From contig NZ_STGL01000007.1 in the NCBI RefSeq assembly GCF_004919085.1, positions 434,001 to 498,000 of the forward strand: a DNA stretch of 64,000 nucleotides. The letters run 5' to 3'. A program made the translations under genes and the position numbers. The notes under the pieces were generated by a model that saw only the letters and a list, made by a program, of their open reading frames with translations, was not told the origin of the DNA and ran no database searches. Positions 20,825-28,853 of the stretch are shown in pieces. This DNA is from Nocardioides sp. GY 10127. Its GTDB lineage: Bacteria; Actinomycetota; Actinomycetes; Propionibacteriales; Nocardioidaceae. Each line of letters begins with the position of its first letter. The first letter of the stretch is position 1.

Positions 20825-22140
20825 TGCCCGGAGTGCTGCCCGGTGTCCTGGTCGGTCTCCGGCTCGAGGTCCTGACCCAGGCGGTGCAGGCTCAGGCCCA
20901 GCAGGACGAGCAGCAGGACGGCGTCCACGGCGATGACGACGGCGACGAGGCCGTCGAGCGTGGACGCCGTGGAGCCCAGGCCGGCGAGCGCGACGACGCC
21001 GAGCCACACCAGCCACTGCGAGCGGCGACCCTGCCGGGCGAGCACCGAGTAGACGAGCAGCTGGAGCATCGACAGCATCGTGCCCAGCACGGCGAACAGC
21101 CAGAGCAGGCCCTGGACGTCCGCGTACTCCGCCCCGCCGACGAAGACCAGCGCGACCGCCGAGAGCACCCACGCGCCGACGGTGCACACGACACCGATGC
21201 CGAGCACGGCCAGGAGGCTGCGCAGCAGGGACCGTCGCCGCTGCGAGGCGGTGGACAGCGACGGGAACGCCACGACGACCACGAACTGCGGCAGGAACAG
21301 GACGGCCTTGGTGAGGATCAGGCCCGCGGCGTAGAGGCCCGCGTCGTGCTCGTCGAGCAGGTTGCGGGCGAGCACGATGTCGAGGTTGGAGAGCAGGAAG
21401 AAGGCGAGCAGGGCGAGCGAGGCGCCCACGGCCTCGCGGGCCACCGGCCTGGCGGCCGCGGGGGCGTGCGACTCCGGGCCGCCCGTCTCCTGTCCGCGGG
21501 GTCGCAGGGCGACCCAGCCGACCAGCGCCGGGACCACCATCGCCACGGTCACGCCGACCATGGCGCCGGTCTCGCTGGGCCACACCACGAGGGCGAGGGC
21601 GCCGAGCACGAGCCGGGGGACACCCAGGCCGAGGTAGAGCAGCGACAGCGCGAGCCAGCGGCGTTCGCCCTGGAGGACGCCGGCCTGCCCGCCCGAGACG
21701 GTGAGGGGCACCGAGGCGGCGGCGACGAGGAGCGCGGGCCAGATCGAGTCCAGGTGCAGGAGCCGCACGACCAGCGGGCTGAGCACGACCATGCCCACGC
21801 CCATGAGCAGGGAGGCGCGCCACGTGACCCGCAGGACCGCCCGCTCGATGGCGCCGACGGCGTCGGGCTGGGCCGCGACGCGCCGGGCCGCGACGGCCTG
21901 GAGGCCGAGCTGTCCGACGCCGACCACCATCAGCAGCGCCATGAGGGAGGCGACCGCGCCGTACTGGGTCGGGCCCAGCAGCCGCGCGGACACCATCTGG
22001 AACCCGTAGGTCGAGACGTTCATGACGCCCATCGCCACGGCGATGCCGGCCGAGCTGCTCAGCAGCGTGCCGACGCGACCGCGAGGGCCGCGACGGGTCG
22101 GGGCGGTCTCCTCGGGGGCAGGGGTGGAGAGGGAGGTCAC
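20812..22140 (-). CDS. MOP-superfamily flippase (polysaccharide/lipid exporter-like)
   Basis: Integral membrane protein of 442 residues with about 12 to 14 hydrophobic helices, resembling Wzx/MurJ-type exporters: an N-terminal helix pair with T-Y-G-F-Q-M-V-S-A-R-L-L-G-P-x-x-Y-G (typical of O-antigen flippases) and the repeated half starting N-L-D-I-V-L-A-R-N-L-L near residue 260. The cargo is unknown; no glycosyltransferase genes are adjacent. GTG 22140 was chosen because TACGAT ends six bases upstream, against a 32-residue longer frame that would start within the promoter. The hydrophilic C-terminal tail is rich in Asp, Gln and Thr. Confidence 0.82.
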   Translation of the reverse strand: MTSLSTPAPEETAPTRRGPRGRVGTLLSSSAGIAVAMGVMNVSTYGFQMVSARLLGPTQYGAVASLMALLMVVGVGQLGLQAVAARRVAAQPDAVGAIERAVLRVTWRASLLMGVGMVVLSPLVVRLLHLDSIWPALLVAAASVPLTVSGGQAGVLQGERRWLALSLLYLGLGVPRLVLGALALVVWPSETGAMVGVTVAMVVPALVGWVALRPRGQETGGPESHAPAAARPVAREAVGASLALLAFFLLSNLDIVLARNLLDEHDAGLYAAGLILTKAVLFLPQFVVVVAFPSLSTASQRRRSLLRSLLAVLGIGVVCTVGAWVLSAVALVFVGGAEYADVQGLLWLFAVLGTMLSMLQLLVYSVLARQGRRSQWLVWLGVVALAGLGSTASTLDGLVAVVIAVDAVLLLVLLGLSLHRLGQDLEPETDQDTGQHSGQPAA

Positions 22141-22152
22141 CGGTTCATCGTA

Positions 22153-22385
22153 GGCAACCTGTGAGCGGCCACTGGGCCGAACCAGGTGAACTGCGGTGCA
22201 CCGTGTGGTGAAGGTCCTGCGGACCGGCCGCGACACCGCCGGACGAACTCACGAGTAACAAGACGTGACGGCGGTCACTTTTTGGGTTACCTTCTCGCTC
22301 GCGTCTGGTTCCGGGGAGGGAGTCCAGCGCCCGCCGTGGCCATTCGGCCCCGCGGTCGTCACCTACTCGGAGGGAGCGCTGTCGC
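22153..22385 (+). promoter_or_regulatory. Upstream region of the membrane/heptad-repeat gene pair
   Basis: This gene-free stretch contains the inverted repeat GTGAC-N4-GTCAC (22265-22278) followed by TTTTTGGGTTACCTTC, unusually AT-rich for this window and a likely promoter or operator. From there a leader of about 100 bases with G-rich blocks reaches the ATG at 22386. I looked for a ydaO-type or other riboswitch and found no convincing match. Confidence 0.3.
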
Positions 22386-23033
22386 ATGCGCACGTCCGTC
22401 TACTCGAGCAGCGTCGTGGCACTCGGCGCCGGCCTGCTCGTCGTCCTCGGCTCGGGTCGTCTCGACCTGGCCCCGACCGCCCTGGCGGGCATCGCGCTGG
22501 GTGCGGTGACCTGGCTGGTCAACGACCGTTCGCCGGTCCAGCGGGTCTCCGCGGTCGTCGTCGGCCTCGTGGCCTGCTGGGTGGGCTACGTCGTCCGCGC
22601 CGCCCTGCTGCCCGACACCCCTGCGGGCCACGCCCTGTCCGTCGTCCTCACCGTCCTGCTCGTCGGCGCCGTGGCCGTCGGCAGCGGCGAGCGCCTGCCC
22701 CTGTGGGCCGGCCTCCTCGGCGCCGGCGTGCTCGCCGCCGTCTACGAGCAGACCTACGTGGCGGCTCCGCCGCAGGTGCTCTCGACCTCGACCTCGACGA
22801 TCACCGGGCTGCTCGTCTCCGCCGTGACCGGTCTGGTCCTGGTCTCCCTGACCGACCCCGGCCAGCGCTCGCGCAGCCGTGGCGCCGACGGCGCCGCCCC
22901 GCAGGGCCCGTCGGAGGACGGGACCGCCACCACCGACCAGTCCACCACCGGCCAGTCCACCACCGGCCAGTCCACCACCGGCCAGTCCACCGACTCCGGC
23001 CTGGGCATCGTCACCACGGAGGCGGGCCGATGA
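22386..23033 (+). CDS. Hypothetical membrane protein with Thr/Gln/Ser-rich tail
   Basis: Not recognised. It has 215 residues: five or six hydrophobic helices in the first 155 residues (no clear signal peptide), then a charged R-S-R-S-R stretch and a low-complexity cytoplasmic or external tail with four T-T-G-Q-S-like pentapeptides encoded by 15-bp repeats. The ATG start has GGAGGGAG nine bases upstream. Its stop overlaps the start of the heptad-repeat protein (ATGA), so the two are translationally coupled and probably act together, perhaps as membrane partner and surface protein. Confidence 0.75.
   Translation: MRTSVYSSSVVALGAGLLVVLGSGRLDLAPTALAGIALGAVTWLVNDRSPVQRVSAVVVGLVACWVGYVVRAALLPDTPAGHALSVVLTVLLVGAVAVGSGERLPLWAGLLGAGVLAAVYEQTYVAAPPQVLSTSTSTITGLLVSAVTGLVLVSLTDPGQRSRSRGADGAAPQGPSEDGTATTDQSTTGQSTTGQSTTGQSTDSGLGIVTTEAGR
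22926..22985 (+). repeat. 15-bp tandem repeat, four units, in coding sequence
   Basis: Three identical units TCCACCACCGGCCAG (22941-22985) are preceded by one diverged copy (22926-22940). Each unit encodes five residues, so copy changes keep the frame. It lies in the C-terminal tail of the membrane protein. Confidence 0.9.
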
Positions 23034-25816
23034 GCACCCGACGTCGTTCCGCCGCCGTGGCCGGTCCGGCCGCCGCCCTGCTCCTCGTCGCCGCGGTCAG
23101 CACCGCCGGCCTGCCGGCCGCGTCGGCGGCCGACGACTCCTCCGGCGACGTCGACGTCGTCAACACCGAGACCGTCCAGATCTACACCGACGCCAGTGGC
23201 GCGCCGCAGTCCAGCCGCCTCTACGAGCAGCTCTCCCTCACCGGCGAGGGCGACGTCACGGTCAAGAACCCCGTGGCGACCAGCGGCCTGCGCAACCTCG
23301 ACGGCTTCTCCGGCGTGAGCACGGAGGGCGGCGTCCAGGTCGCCGACGTCCACGTGGACGGCGCGAGCGAGCTCCGCTCGGTCAGCGACTACGACGGCGA
23401 CCTGCCGATCACGCTGGACGTCGTCTACCTGCTCGACGGCGAGCAGGTGGACCCCTCGGAGATCGTCGGCGCCACCGGCCACCTCGAGGTCCGCTACACC
23501 GTCACCAACACCTCCGCGCAGCCGACCGAGATCACCTACGACGACGGCAACGGCGGGACGGTCACCGACACCGTCTCGGTGCCGCTGCCGATGGTCGCCA
23601 GCCTCACCACCTCGGTCCCGGCGTCCTTCACCGGCGTCACGAGCGAGGCCGCCAACATGGCCGGTGACGGCAAGGGCGGCATGATCCTCAGCTTCACGAT
23701 GACGCTCATCCCGCCGATCGGGTCGGACTCGAGCACGGTCGGCTGGAGCGCGGACATCACCGACGGTCTCGTGCCGGACGCCGAGCTCACGGCCCTGCCG
23801 GTGGACCCGCTGTCCAGCCCGACGTTCGCCACCGCCGCCACCTCCTACCAGGGCGGCGCCGACACCGGCGCCGAGCTGGCCTCCGGGGCGGCGCAGATCG
23901 ACTCCCACCTGCTCGAGCTGCGCGACGGCGCGGCCCAGCTCCTGGCCGGCCTCGTGCAGCTGCGCGACGGCGCGGACGAGCTGAGCGCCGGCCTCACCGA
24001 CGACGCCGCCCCCGGCGCGCAGAAGGTCGCGGACGGTGCGGGGCAGCTGCGCTCCGGGCTGGGCCAGCTCTCGGACGGTGCGGGACAGCTCGCGGACGGC
24101 ACGGGCGAGCTGCTCGTGGGCGCCGACAAGATCAACGCCGGCGGGCAGCGCCTCGGCGCGGGCGCCGGTCGGCTCGCGGACGGTCTCGAGCAGGCGGACG
24201 ACGGTGCCCAGGAGCTGCGCTCGGGTGCGGCGCGGCTGGCCCGTGGGCTGGGCAGGGCGAGCTCGGGGGCCGAGCAGGTCGGCGACGGCGCCACCAAGCT
24301 GTCCGCCGGCGCGGACCAGCTGGCGGCCGGCACCAAGGCGGCACGCAACGGCAGCGCCGACCTCACCGACGGCCTCGCCCAGATCTCCGCGGGCCTCGAC
24401 GCCCTGAGCGGGTCGAGCGGGCTGGGCGCCGCGGCGGACGGCGTCGCCGCCCTCCAGGCCGGCGTCGCGCAGATCCAGGCCGGCCTGGGTTCCGACTCCG
24501 ACCCGGCCAGCCTCGTGGGCGGGCTCCAGGCGCTCTCCACCGGCCTCGGTCAGGCCGAGACGGGTGCGAGCCAGATCCACGGCGGTCTCGTCGCGCTGCG
24601 CAGCGACACCAGCGGGCTCGGCGCCGCCAAGGCCGGCGTGGACCAGGTGAAGGCCGGGCTCGACGCGGCCGCCGGCAGCGGCGGGTCCATCGACCAGCTC
24701 AAGACGTCCATCCTCGGGGTCAAGACGCTGGCGTGGTGCACCGCCGACGCCCAGTGCGGCGCCACCATGGACGCGCTCGCCGCGGCCGTCGAGAGCAGCC
24801 GGACGAGCACCCAGCAGGCCTCGGCCGGGCTGGGCCAGGTCTCGAGCGGACTCGCCACCGCGCTGGCGGCGCTGGACACCCAGCTCGTGCCGGGCGCCTC
24901 CCAGCTGGCCACCAGCCTGGGTCAGGCCAAGACGGGCAGCCAGCAGCTGCACACGGGCGCCCAGCAGGCCGCCGGTGGCGTCGGGCAGGTCTCGGCGGGG
25001 CTGGACGCCCTCGCCGACGGCCTCACCGCCGCCGTCCAGGGCGCGCTCCAGCTCAGCGCCGGGGCGCAGGCGGCCCACACCGGCAGCGCGCAGCTCGAGG
25101 CCGGTCTCGGCCAGCTCGACGACGGGGCCGGCGCACTCGCCGACGGTGCCGACCAGCTCGCGGACGGCTCCCAGGAGCTCGCGGACGGCACCGTGAAGCT
25201 CGCCGACGGCAGCGTCCTGCTGGCCGACGGCACGGTGGAGCTCGCCGACGGCACCGGGCGCCTCCTGACCGGGGCCCAGCAGCTCTCCGCGGGCGCGGAC
25301 CGCCTCTCGGCCGGCACCGGGGAGCTCGCCGACGGGGCGGGGCAGCTGGACGACGGCGCGCAGCAGCTCGCCGACGGGGCGCAGCAGGCCGCCGACGGCT
25401 CGGGCGACCTGGCCGACGGCTCGGCCCTGCTCGCCTCCGGCCTGCAGAACGCCGCGACCGGGTCCCAGCAGCTCGCCGACGGCCTCCACCAGGCCGCCGA
25501 CGGCGCCCCCGCGCTCGTCGACGGGGCCCAGCAGCTCTCCGACGAGGGCACCTCGCAGCTGGTCTCGGCGGGCGAGGACACGGCTCAGTCCTACGGCGCC
25601 ATGTACGCCACGCTGGCCGCCCAGGCCGAGCGCGCGCAGACGGAGTCGATGGTCGTGGGCGCCCCCGAGGGCGCCGTCGGCCTCGCCGCCTACTCCTTCC
25701 AGGTGCAGGGCGAGGACGGGGAGACCGGCCGTGACGTGAACCGCGGGCTGCTTGCGGGCGGCATCGTCCTGGCCGGTGCCGGCGTGATGCTGCTGCGGCG
25801 CAAGCTGCTCGGCTGA
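23030..25816 (+). CDS. Large LxxG heptad-repeat surface protein, C-terminal membrane anchor
   Basis: 928 residues. A signal peptide (R-R-R, hydrophobic core, A-S-A cleavage near residue 35) leads to a beta-rich N-terminal domain (to about 280). About 560 residues follow built of X-X-X-Leu-X-X-Gly heptads such as Q-L-A-D-G-T-G and E-L-S-A-G-L, interrupted near residue 570 by a segment with two cysteines (W-C-T-A-D-A-Q-C). The C terminus has one helix and R-R-K. The heptads match the xxxLxxG repeats of YhgE/Pip and EsaA/YueB-like surface proteins, which form long coiled stalks. Unlike EsaA, there is no multi-spanning C-terminal domain; the preceding gene may supply it. ATG start, GGAGG seven bases upstream. 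Confidence 0.85.
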   Translation: MSTRRRSAAVAGPAAALLLVAAVSTAGLPAASAADDSSGDVDVVNTETVQIYTDASGAPQSSRLYEQLSLTGEGDVTVKNPVATSGLRNLDGFSGVSTEGGVQVADVHVDGASELRSVSDYDGDLPITLDVVYLLDGEQVDPSEIVGATGHLEVRYTVTNTSAQPTEITYDDGNGGTVTDTVSVPLPMVASLTTSVPASFTGVTSEAANMAGDGKGGMILSFTMTLIPPIGSDSSTVGWSADITDGLVPDAELTALPVDPLSSPTFATAATSYQGGADTGAELASGAAQIDSHLLELRDGAAQLLAGLVQLRDGADELSAGLTDDAAPGAQKVADGAGQLRSGLGQLSDGAGQLADGTGELLVGADKINAGGQRLGAGAGRLADGLEQADDGAQELRSGAARLARGLGRASSGAEQVGDGATKLSAGADQLAAGTKAARNGSADLTDGLAQISAGLDALSGSSGLGAAADGVAALQAGVAQIQAGLGSDSDPASLVGGLQALSTGLGQAETGASQIHGGLVALRSDTSGLGAAKAGVDQVKAGLDAAAGSGGSIDQLKTSILGVKTLAWCTADAQCGATMDALAAAVESSRTSTQQASAGLGQVSSGLATALAALDTQLVPGASQLATSLGQAKTGSQQLHTGAQQAAGGVGQVSAGLDALADGLTAAVQGALQLSAGAQAAHTGSAQLEAGLGQLDDGAGALADGADQLADGSQELADGTVKLADGSVLLADGTVELADGTGRLLTGAQQLSAGADRLSAGTGELADGAGQLDDGAQQLADGAQQAADGSGDLADGSALLASGLQNAATGSQQLADGLHQAADGAPALVDGAQQLSDEGTSQLVSAGEDTAQSYGAMYATLAAQAERAQTESMVVGAPEGAVGLAAYSFQVQGEDGETGRDVNRGLLAGGIVLAGAGVMLLRRKLLG

Positions 25817-25834
25817 CGCGTCCGCAGTGACCGT

Positions 25835-25870
25835 CCGAGGCGCCGTCCCCACCCGGGGGCGGCGCCTCGG
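25835..25870. terminator. Terminator between heptad-repeat and methyltransferase genes
   Basis: A 16-bp stem with one G-T pair (25835-25850 with 25855-25870) has loop ACCC, between convergent genes, ending five bases before the methyltransferase stop. Confidence 0.75.
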
Positions 25871-25875
25871 CGCGT

Positions 25876-26751
25876 CTAGGCGGGCAGGTCGGCCGCCACG
25901 ATCGCCGTGCCCGGGGTGAGCCGCCCGCGGGTGGCGGACCAGCCGCCCCAGACCCGGTCGTGGTGCTCGGGCCACTCCGGCTCCAGCAGGCGGCGGATCA
26001 CGAGGCCGCGGTCGGCCAGCAGCGACACCCAGTCGCCCAGCGTCCGGTGGTGCTCCACGTAGGAGACCTCCCCGCTGCCCTCGTCGACCTCCACGTAGGG
26101 CCGGCGGTCCCAGTAGGACTGGCTGGCCACCAGGCCCTCCTCGCCGGGGTCGTCGGCGAACATCCACCGGGTCGGGTGGGTGATGGAGAAGGCGAAGCGC
26201 CCCCCGGGGCGCAGCACGCGCACCACCTCGTCGACCGCCACGTCGATGTCCGCGACGAACTGCAGCGCGCCGAAGGAGGAGAAGACGACGTCGAACGAGC
26301 CGTCGGCGAACGGCAGGTCCGTGGCCGTGCCGCGCACCGACGGCACGGCGAGCCCGGTGGCCTCGTCGAGCCGACGGGAGTGCTGGAGCTGGCGGTGGGA
26401 GAGGTCGAGGCCGAACCCGCGGCCGCCGCGGCTGCGCACCCAGCGCGAGCACTGGCCGGCGCCCGAGCCGACCTCGAGCACGTCCTTGCCCGCGACGTCC
26501 CCCAGGACGCCCGCGCGCTCCTCGGTGAGGCCCTCGGGCCCCCACACGAAGCCCACGTCGCCCAGGAACTCGCCGTGGGTGGCCTGGTAGTCGTCGGCGT
26601 AGCGGTCCCAGTCCGGGCCGTTGGCCGCGCGCGACTCGGCCTCGTCCACGGCGCGCCGCTCCACCAGCACCGGCGGGAGCGGGGGATGGCTGCGGGAGTC
26701 GGGGGCGACGGGCGGCAGGTCGGGCAGGTCGGGGGAGGACGGTGCGCTCAC
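25876..26751 (-). CDS. Class I SAM-dependent methyltransferase
   Basis: 291 residues. Motif I V-L-E-V-G-S-G-A-G-Q is near residue 92, the acidic residue ending strand 2 is in G-F-G-L-D-L-S, motif D-L-P-F-A-D-G-S-F-D-V-V-F-S is near 140 (UbiE/Methyltransf_11 pattern) and L-R-P-G-G-R-F near 175. The substrate is unknown. The Pro-rich first 30 residues are disordered. The GTG start overlaps the stop of the upstream decapeptide-repeat gene by four bases (GTGA), so both belong to one operon. This methyltransferase type occurs beside the same position in other actinobacteria as far as I recall, but I could not check. Confidence 0.88.
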   Translation of the reverse strand: MSAPSSPDLPDLPPVAPDSRSHPPLPPVLVERRAVDEAESRAANGPDWDRYADDYQATHGEFLGDVGFVWGPEGLTEERAGVLGDVAGKDVLEVGSGAGQCSRWVRSRGGRGFGLDLSHRQLQHSRRLDEATGLAVPSVRGTATDLPFADGSFDVVFSSFGALQFVADIDVAVDEVVRVLRPGGRFAFSITHPTRWMFADDPGEEGLVASQSYWDRRPYVEVDEGSGEVSYVEHHRTLGDWVSLLADRGLVIRRLLEPEWPEHHDRVWGGWSATRGRLTPGTAIVAADLPA

Positions 26752-27539
26752 CCCAGGCCCCCGGGCACGACGGGGTTCGAGCCGCCGCCACCGAAGCGGC
26801 GCCGCGGCAGGGGCAGCATGCCGGCGATCTCGCCGATCGGGCCGACGGCCTTCTCGAGGGCCTCCGCCGAGCCGGAGAGGGCGGGGACGAGGCGGGCCAG
26901 CTCGGCCAGGCGCGGCTGGAGCGCCTCGAGGGTCTCGCCCAGGGCGATGAGCTGGTCGAGCGTGCCGCCCTCGGAGAGCATCGTCTCCAGGAAGCCGTCG
27001 TCGGCGAGCATCCGGTCGGCCAGACCGCCGGGCCGGAGCACCTGCTCGAGCAGGCCCTCCTCCCGCGTGAGCCGGTCGACGGCCCCGTCCACGGCCAGGA
27101 GCCGCTCCAGGACTCCGCCCTCCTCCACGAGCCGGTCGAGCGCGCCTCCCTCGCCGGCGAGCCGGTCGAGGGCCCCGCCGTCGGTGAGCAGTCGCTCCAC
27201 CGGCCCGCCGTCGGCCAGCAGCCGGTCGAGCACGCCGTCGCGGGCCAGCATCCGACCGAGCGGCCGGTCGGGCGAGACGAGCTCGGCGACCGCGGTGGCC
27301 AGCCGCAGCGGGCCGTCGGGGTCGTCCAGGAGGGCCATGAGCCGGTCGGCGTGCCCGCCGGGACCGATCACCTTCTCCAGCTGGTCGCGGTAGCCGCCCG
27401 GACGCCGCAGCGGGCCGTCGGGGGAGGCGAGGTCGCCGAGGGCGAGCGTGGTGCGGGTCGCAGCCAGGGCGAGCCGCCAGGGGAGCACCGCCACGGAGGC
27501 GGCTGTCCCGGCGGCGCGGCCGAGCAGAGGGGAGGCCAT
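26748..27539 (-). CDS. Decapeptide-repeat protein of unknown function
   Basis: 263 residues, not recognised. After a hydrophobic/basic N terminus (about 1-35, possibly membrane-associated, no clear signal peptide), residues 91-210 are twelve consecutive 10-residue units with consensus G-G-x-L-D-R-L-L-x-x, for example G-G-P-V-E-R-L-L-T-D. The units are continuous and in register, so the fold may be a helical solenoid or an amphipathic stack. The C terminus is Gly/Pro-rich. ATG 27539 lies six bases after the -10-like TACGGT, so the message is probably leaderless; a frame starting 17 codons upstream is less likely. Co-transcribed with the methyltransferase. Confidence 0.78.
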   Translation of the reverse strand: MASPLLGRAAGTAASVAVLPWRLALAATRTTLALGDLASPDGPLRRPGGYRDQLEKVIGPGGHADRLMALLDDPDGPLRLATAVAELVSPDRPLGRMLARDGVLDRLLADGGPVERLLTDGGALDRLAGEGGALDRLVEEGGVLERLLAVDGAVDRLTREEGLLEQVLRPGGLADRMLADDGFLETMLSEGGTLDQLIALGETLEALQPRLAELARLVPALSGSAEALEKAVGPIGEIAGMLPLPRRRFGGGGSNPVVPGGLG

Positions 27540-27631
27540 GGGGTCACCGTACGGCGCGAGACCGACGGTGGCACCGGCCCCGGCAGGCACCGGCTCGTGC
27601 GCACCGGTCCGGCCCTGCGAGCATCGGGGTC

Positions 27632-28594
27632 ATGGACGCGCCCCTGCCCGAGGAGCCCCTGCCCGAGGAGCCCCTGCTCTCGCTGCCCGGGGTCGGCACG
27701 CTGCGTCCTCTCCCCGGCGGCTTCTCCGGGCGGGCGTTCCTGGCCGAGTCAGCGGGGGAGCGCACCGTCGTGCGGCTCCACCCGCCCGGCGAGCCCGGCG
27801 ACCCGCTCGTCGCCGCCGCCGTCCTGCGCCGCGCCGAGCAGGTCGTCGGCCTCGTCCCGCCGGTCCTGGAGGCGCGCTCCGGGGACGCCGCCGCCGGCCT
27901 CCCCGGACTCCTGGTGACGGGGTGGCTGGAGGGGTCGCCGGCCGACCAGGTCCTGCCGACCCTCAGCGAGGAGGAGGCGGGCGAGGTGGGCGCCGCGCTG
28001 GGCCGGCTGCTCGCGCGCCTGGCCTCGGTGCCGCTGCCCGCCGCCGGGAGGTTCGTGGACGCCGGCCTGCGCACCGAGCCCTGGCCGGAGCCGTGGGACG
28101 AGCTCGCCGCCGCCGTGGCGGCACTGGCCCCGGGGCTGACGGGCTGGTCGGCGCAGGAGCGGGCCGGTCTCGACGCGCTGGTGGCCCGGGCGGAGGAGGT
28201 CCTGGCCGAGCCGCTGGCCGGCCCGGAGCACCCGGTGCTGGTCCACGCCGACCTCAACCCCAAGAACCTGCTGCTGTCCAGGACGCCCGAGGGCGTGCGT
28301 CCGGCCGGCGTCCTGGACTGGGAGCACGCGTACGCGGGCGCACCCGAGACGGACCTGGGCAACCTGCTGCGGCACGAGGAGCGTCCGGCGCTCGTCGAGC
28401 CGCTGGTCGAGGTCTACGCCGACCTCCGCGGGGAGGACCCGGGACTGCTCGTGGAGCGCGCGCGGGCGCTGGACCTCCTGGCCCTGGTCGAGCTCGCGTC
28501 GCGCGCCGGCACGCACCCGCCCGCCGAGCGCGCCGAGCGGCTCCTGAGACACTGCGCCCGGGCGCGCGACCTGGGTGCGACGCCCCGGTCCTGA
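27632..28594 (+). CDS. Aminoglycoside phosphotransferase (APH)-family kinase
   Basis: 320 residues with the APH/choline-kinase fold. The catalytic loop V-L-V-H-A-D-L-N-P-K-N (H-x-D-x-x-x-x-N) is near residue 206 and the metal site L-D-W-E-H near 230; the N-lobe carries the nucleotide lysine region T-V-V-R-L-H, where an arginine replaces the usual lysine. The substrate could be a sugar, alcohol or small metabolite; drug resistance cannot be inferred from the family. The ATG start has no clear ribosome binding site. The N terminus contains a direct repeat P-L-P-E-E. Confidence 0.82.
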   Translation: MDAPLPEEPLPEEPLLSLPGVGTLRPLPGGFSGRAFLAESAGERTVVRLHPPGEPGDPLVAAAVLRRAEQVVGLVPPVLEARSGDAAAGLPGLLVTGWLEGSPADQVLPTLSEEEAGEVGAALGRLLARLASVPLPAAGRFVDAGLRTEPWPEPWDELAAAVAALAPGLTGWSAQERAGLDALVARAEEVLAEPLAGPEHPVLVHADLNPKNLLLSRTPEGVRPAGVLDWEHAYAGAPETDLGNLLRHEERPALVEPLVEVYADLRGEDPGLLVERARALDLLALVELASRAGTHPPAERAERLLRHCARARDLGATPRS

Positions 28595-28611
28595 CGGCTG
28601 GTCAGCGCCGG

Positions 28612-28641
28612 TTGGACGGCTCCGGCCGTGCGCCGTACCCT
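28612..28641 (+). promoter_or_regulatory. rpsA promoter and long leader
   Basis: TTGGAC (28612-28617), an 18-base spacer and TACCCT (28636-28641) form a strong sigma-A-type promoter. Transcription from about 28648 gives a 5' leader of some 205 bases with no credible gene, GC-rich, with several short stems. Long leaders on rpsA often host autoregulation by S1. Confidence 0.6.
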
Positions 28642-28853
28642 GGTCTGTGCGCCTGGAGTCCGCCCACGTCCCGTACGGAGCGGACCGGGCTCGCCAGCGA
28701 AGCACGTCCCTCCTGCCGGCCGGGGTCACCCGGCTCGGCCCGGTGGGGCACTGCGGAGCGGCACCGACGGTGCCGACGGCCCTGTGGCCGTGACGGCGAG
28801 GGCTTCACGCGCGCACGTACGACTTCTGCCCACTCCAAGGACTCACCTACTCC

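Noticed and set aside
22280..22385. c-di-AMP (ydaO-type) or other riboswitch before the membrane/heptad gene pair
   Set aside because: G-rich blocks and position suggested it, but I could not match the conserved core or pair the helices.
23030..25816. Sortase-anchored surface protein
   Set aside because: The C terminus has a helix and basic residues but no LPxTG-like motif before it.
27632..28594. Antibiotic-resistance gene
   Set aside because: The protein has the APH fold, but this family covers many kinases of ordinary metabolites and nothing nearby suggests mobility or a resistance cassette.
28648..28853. Short coding gene in the rpsA leader
   Set aside because: The open frames there lack a ribosome binding site, show no third-position GC bias and have no recognisable sequence.
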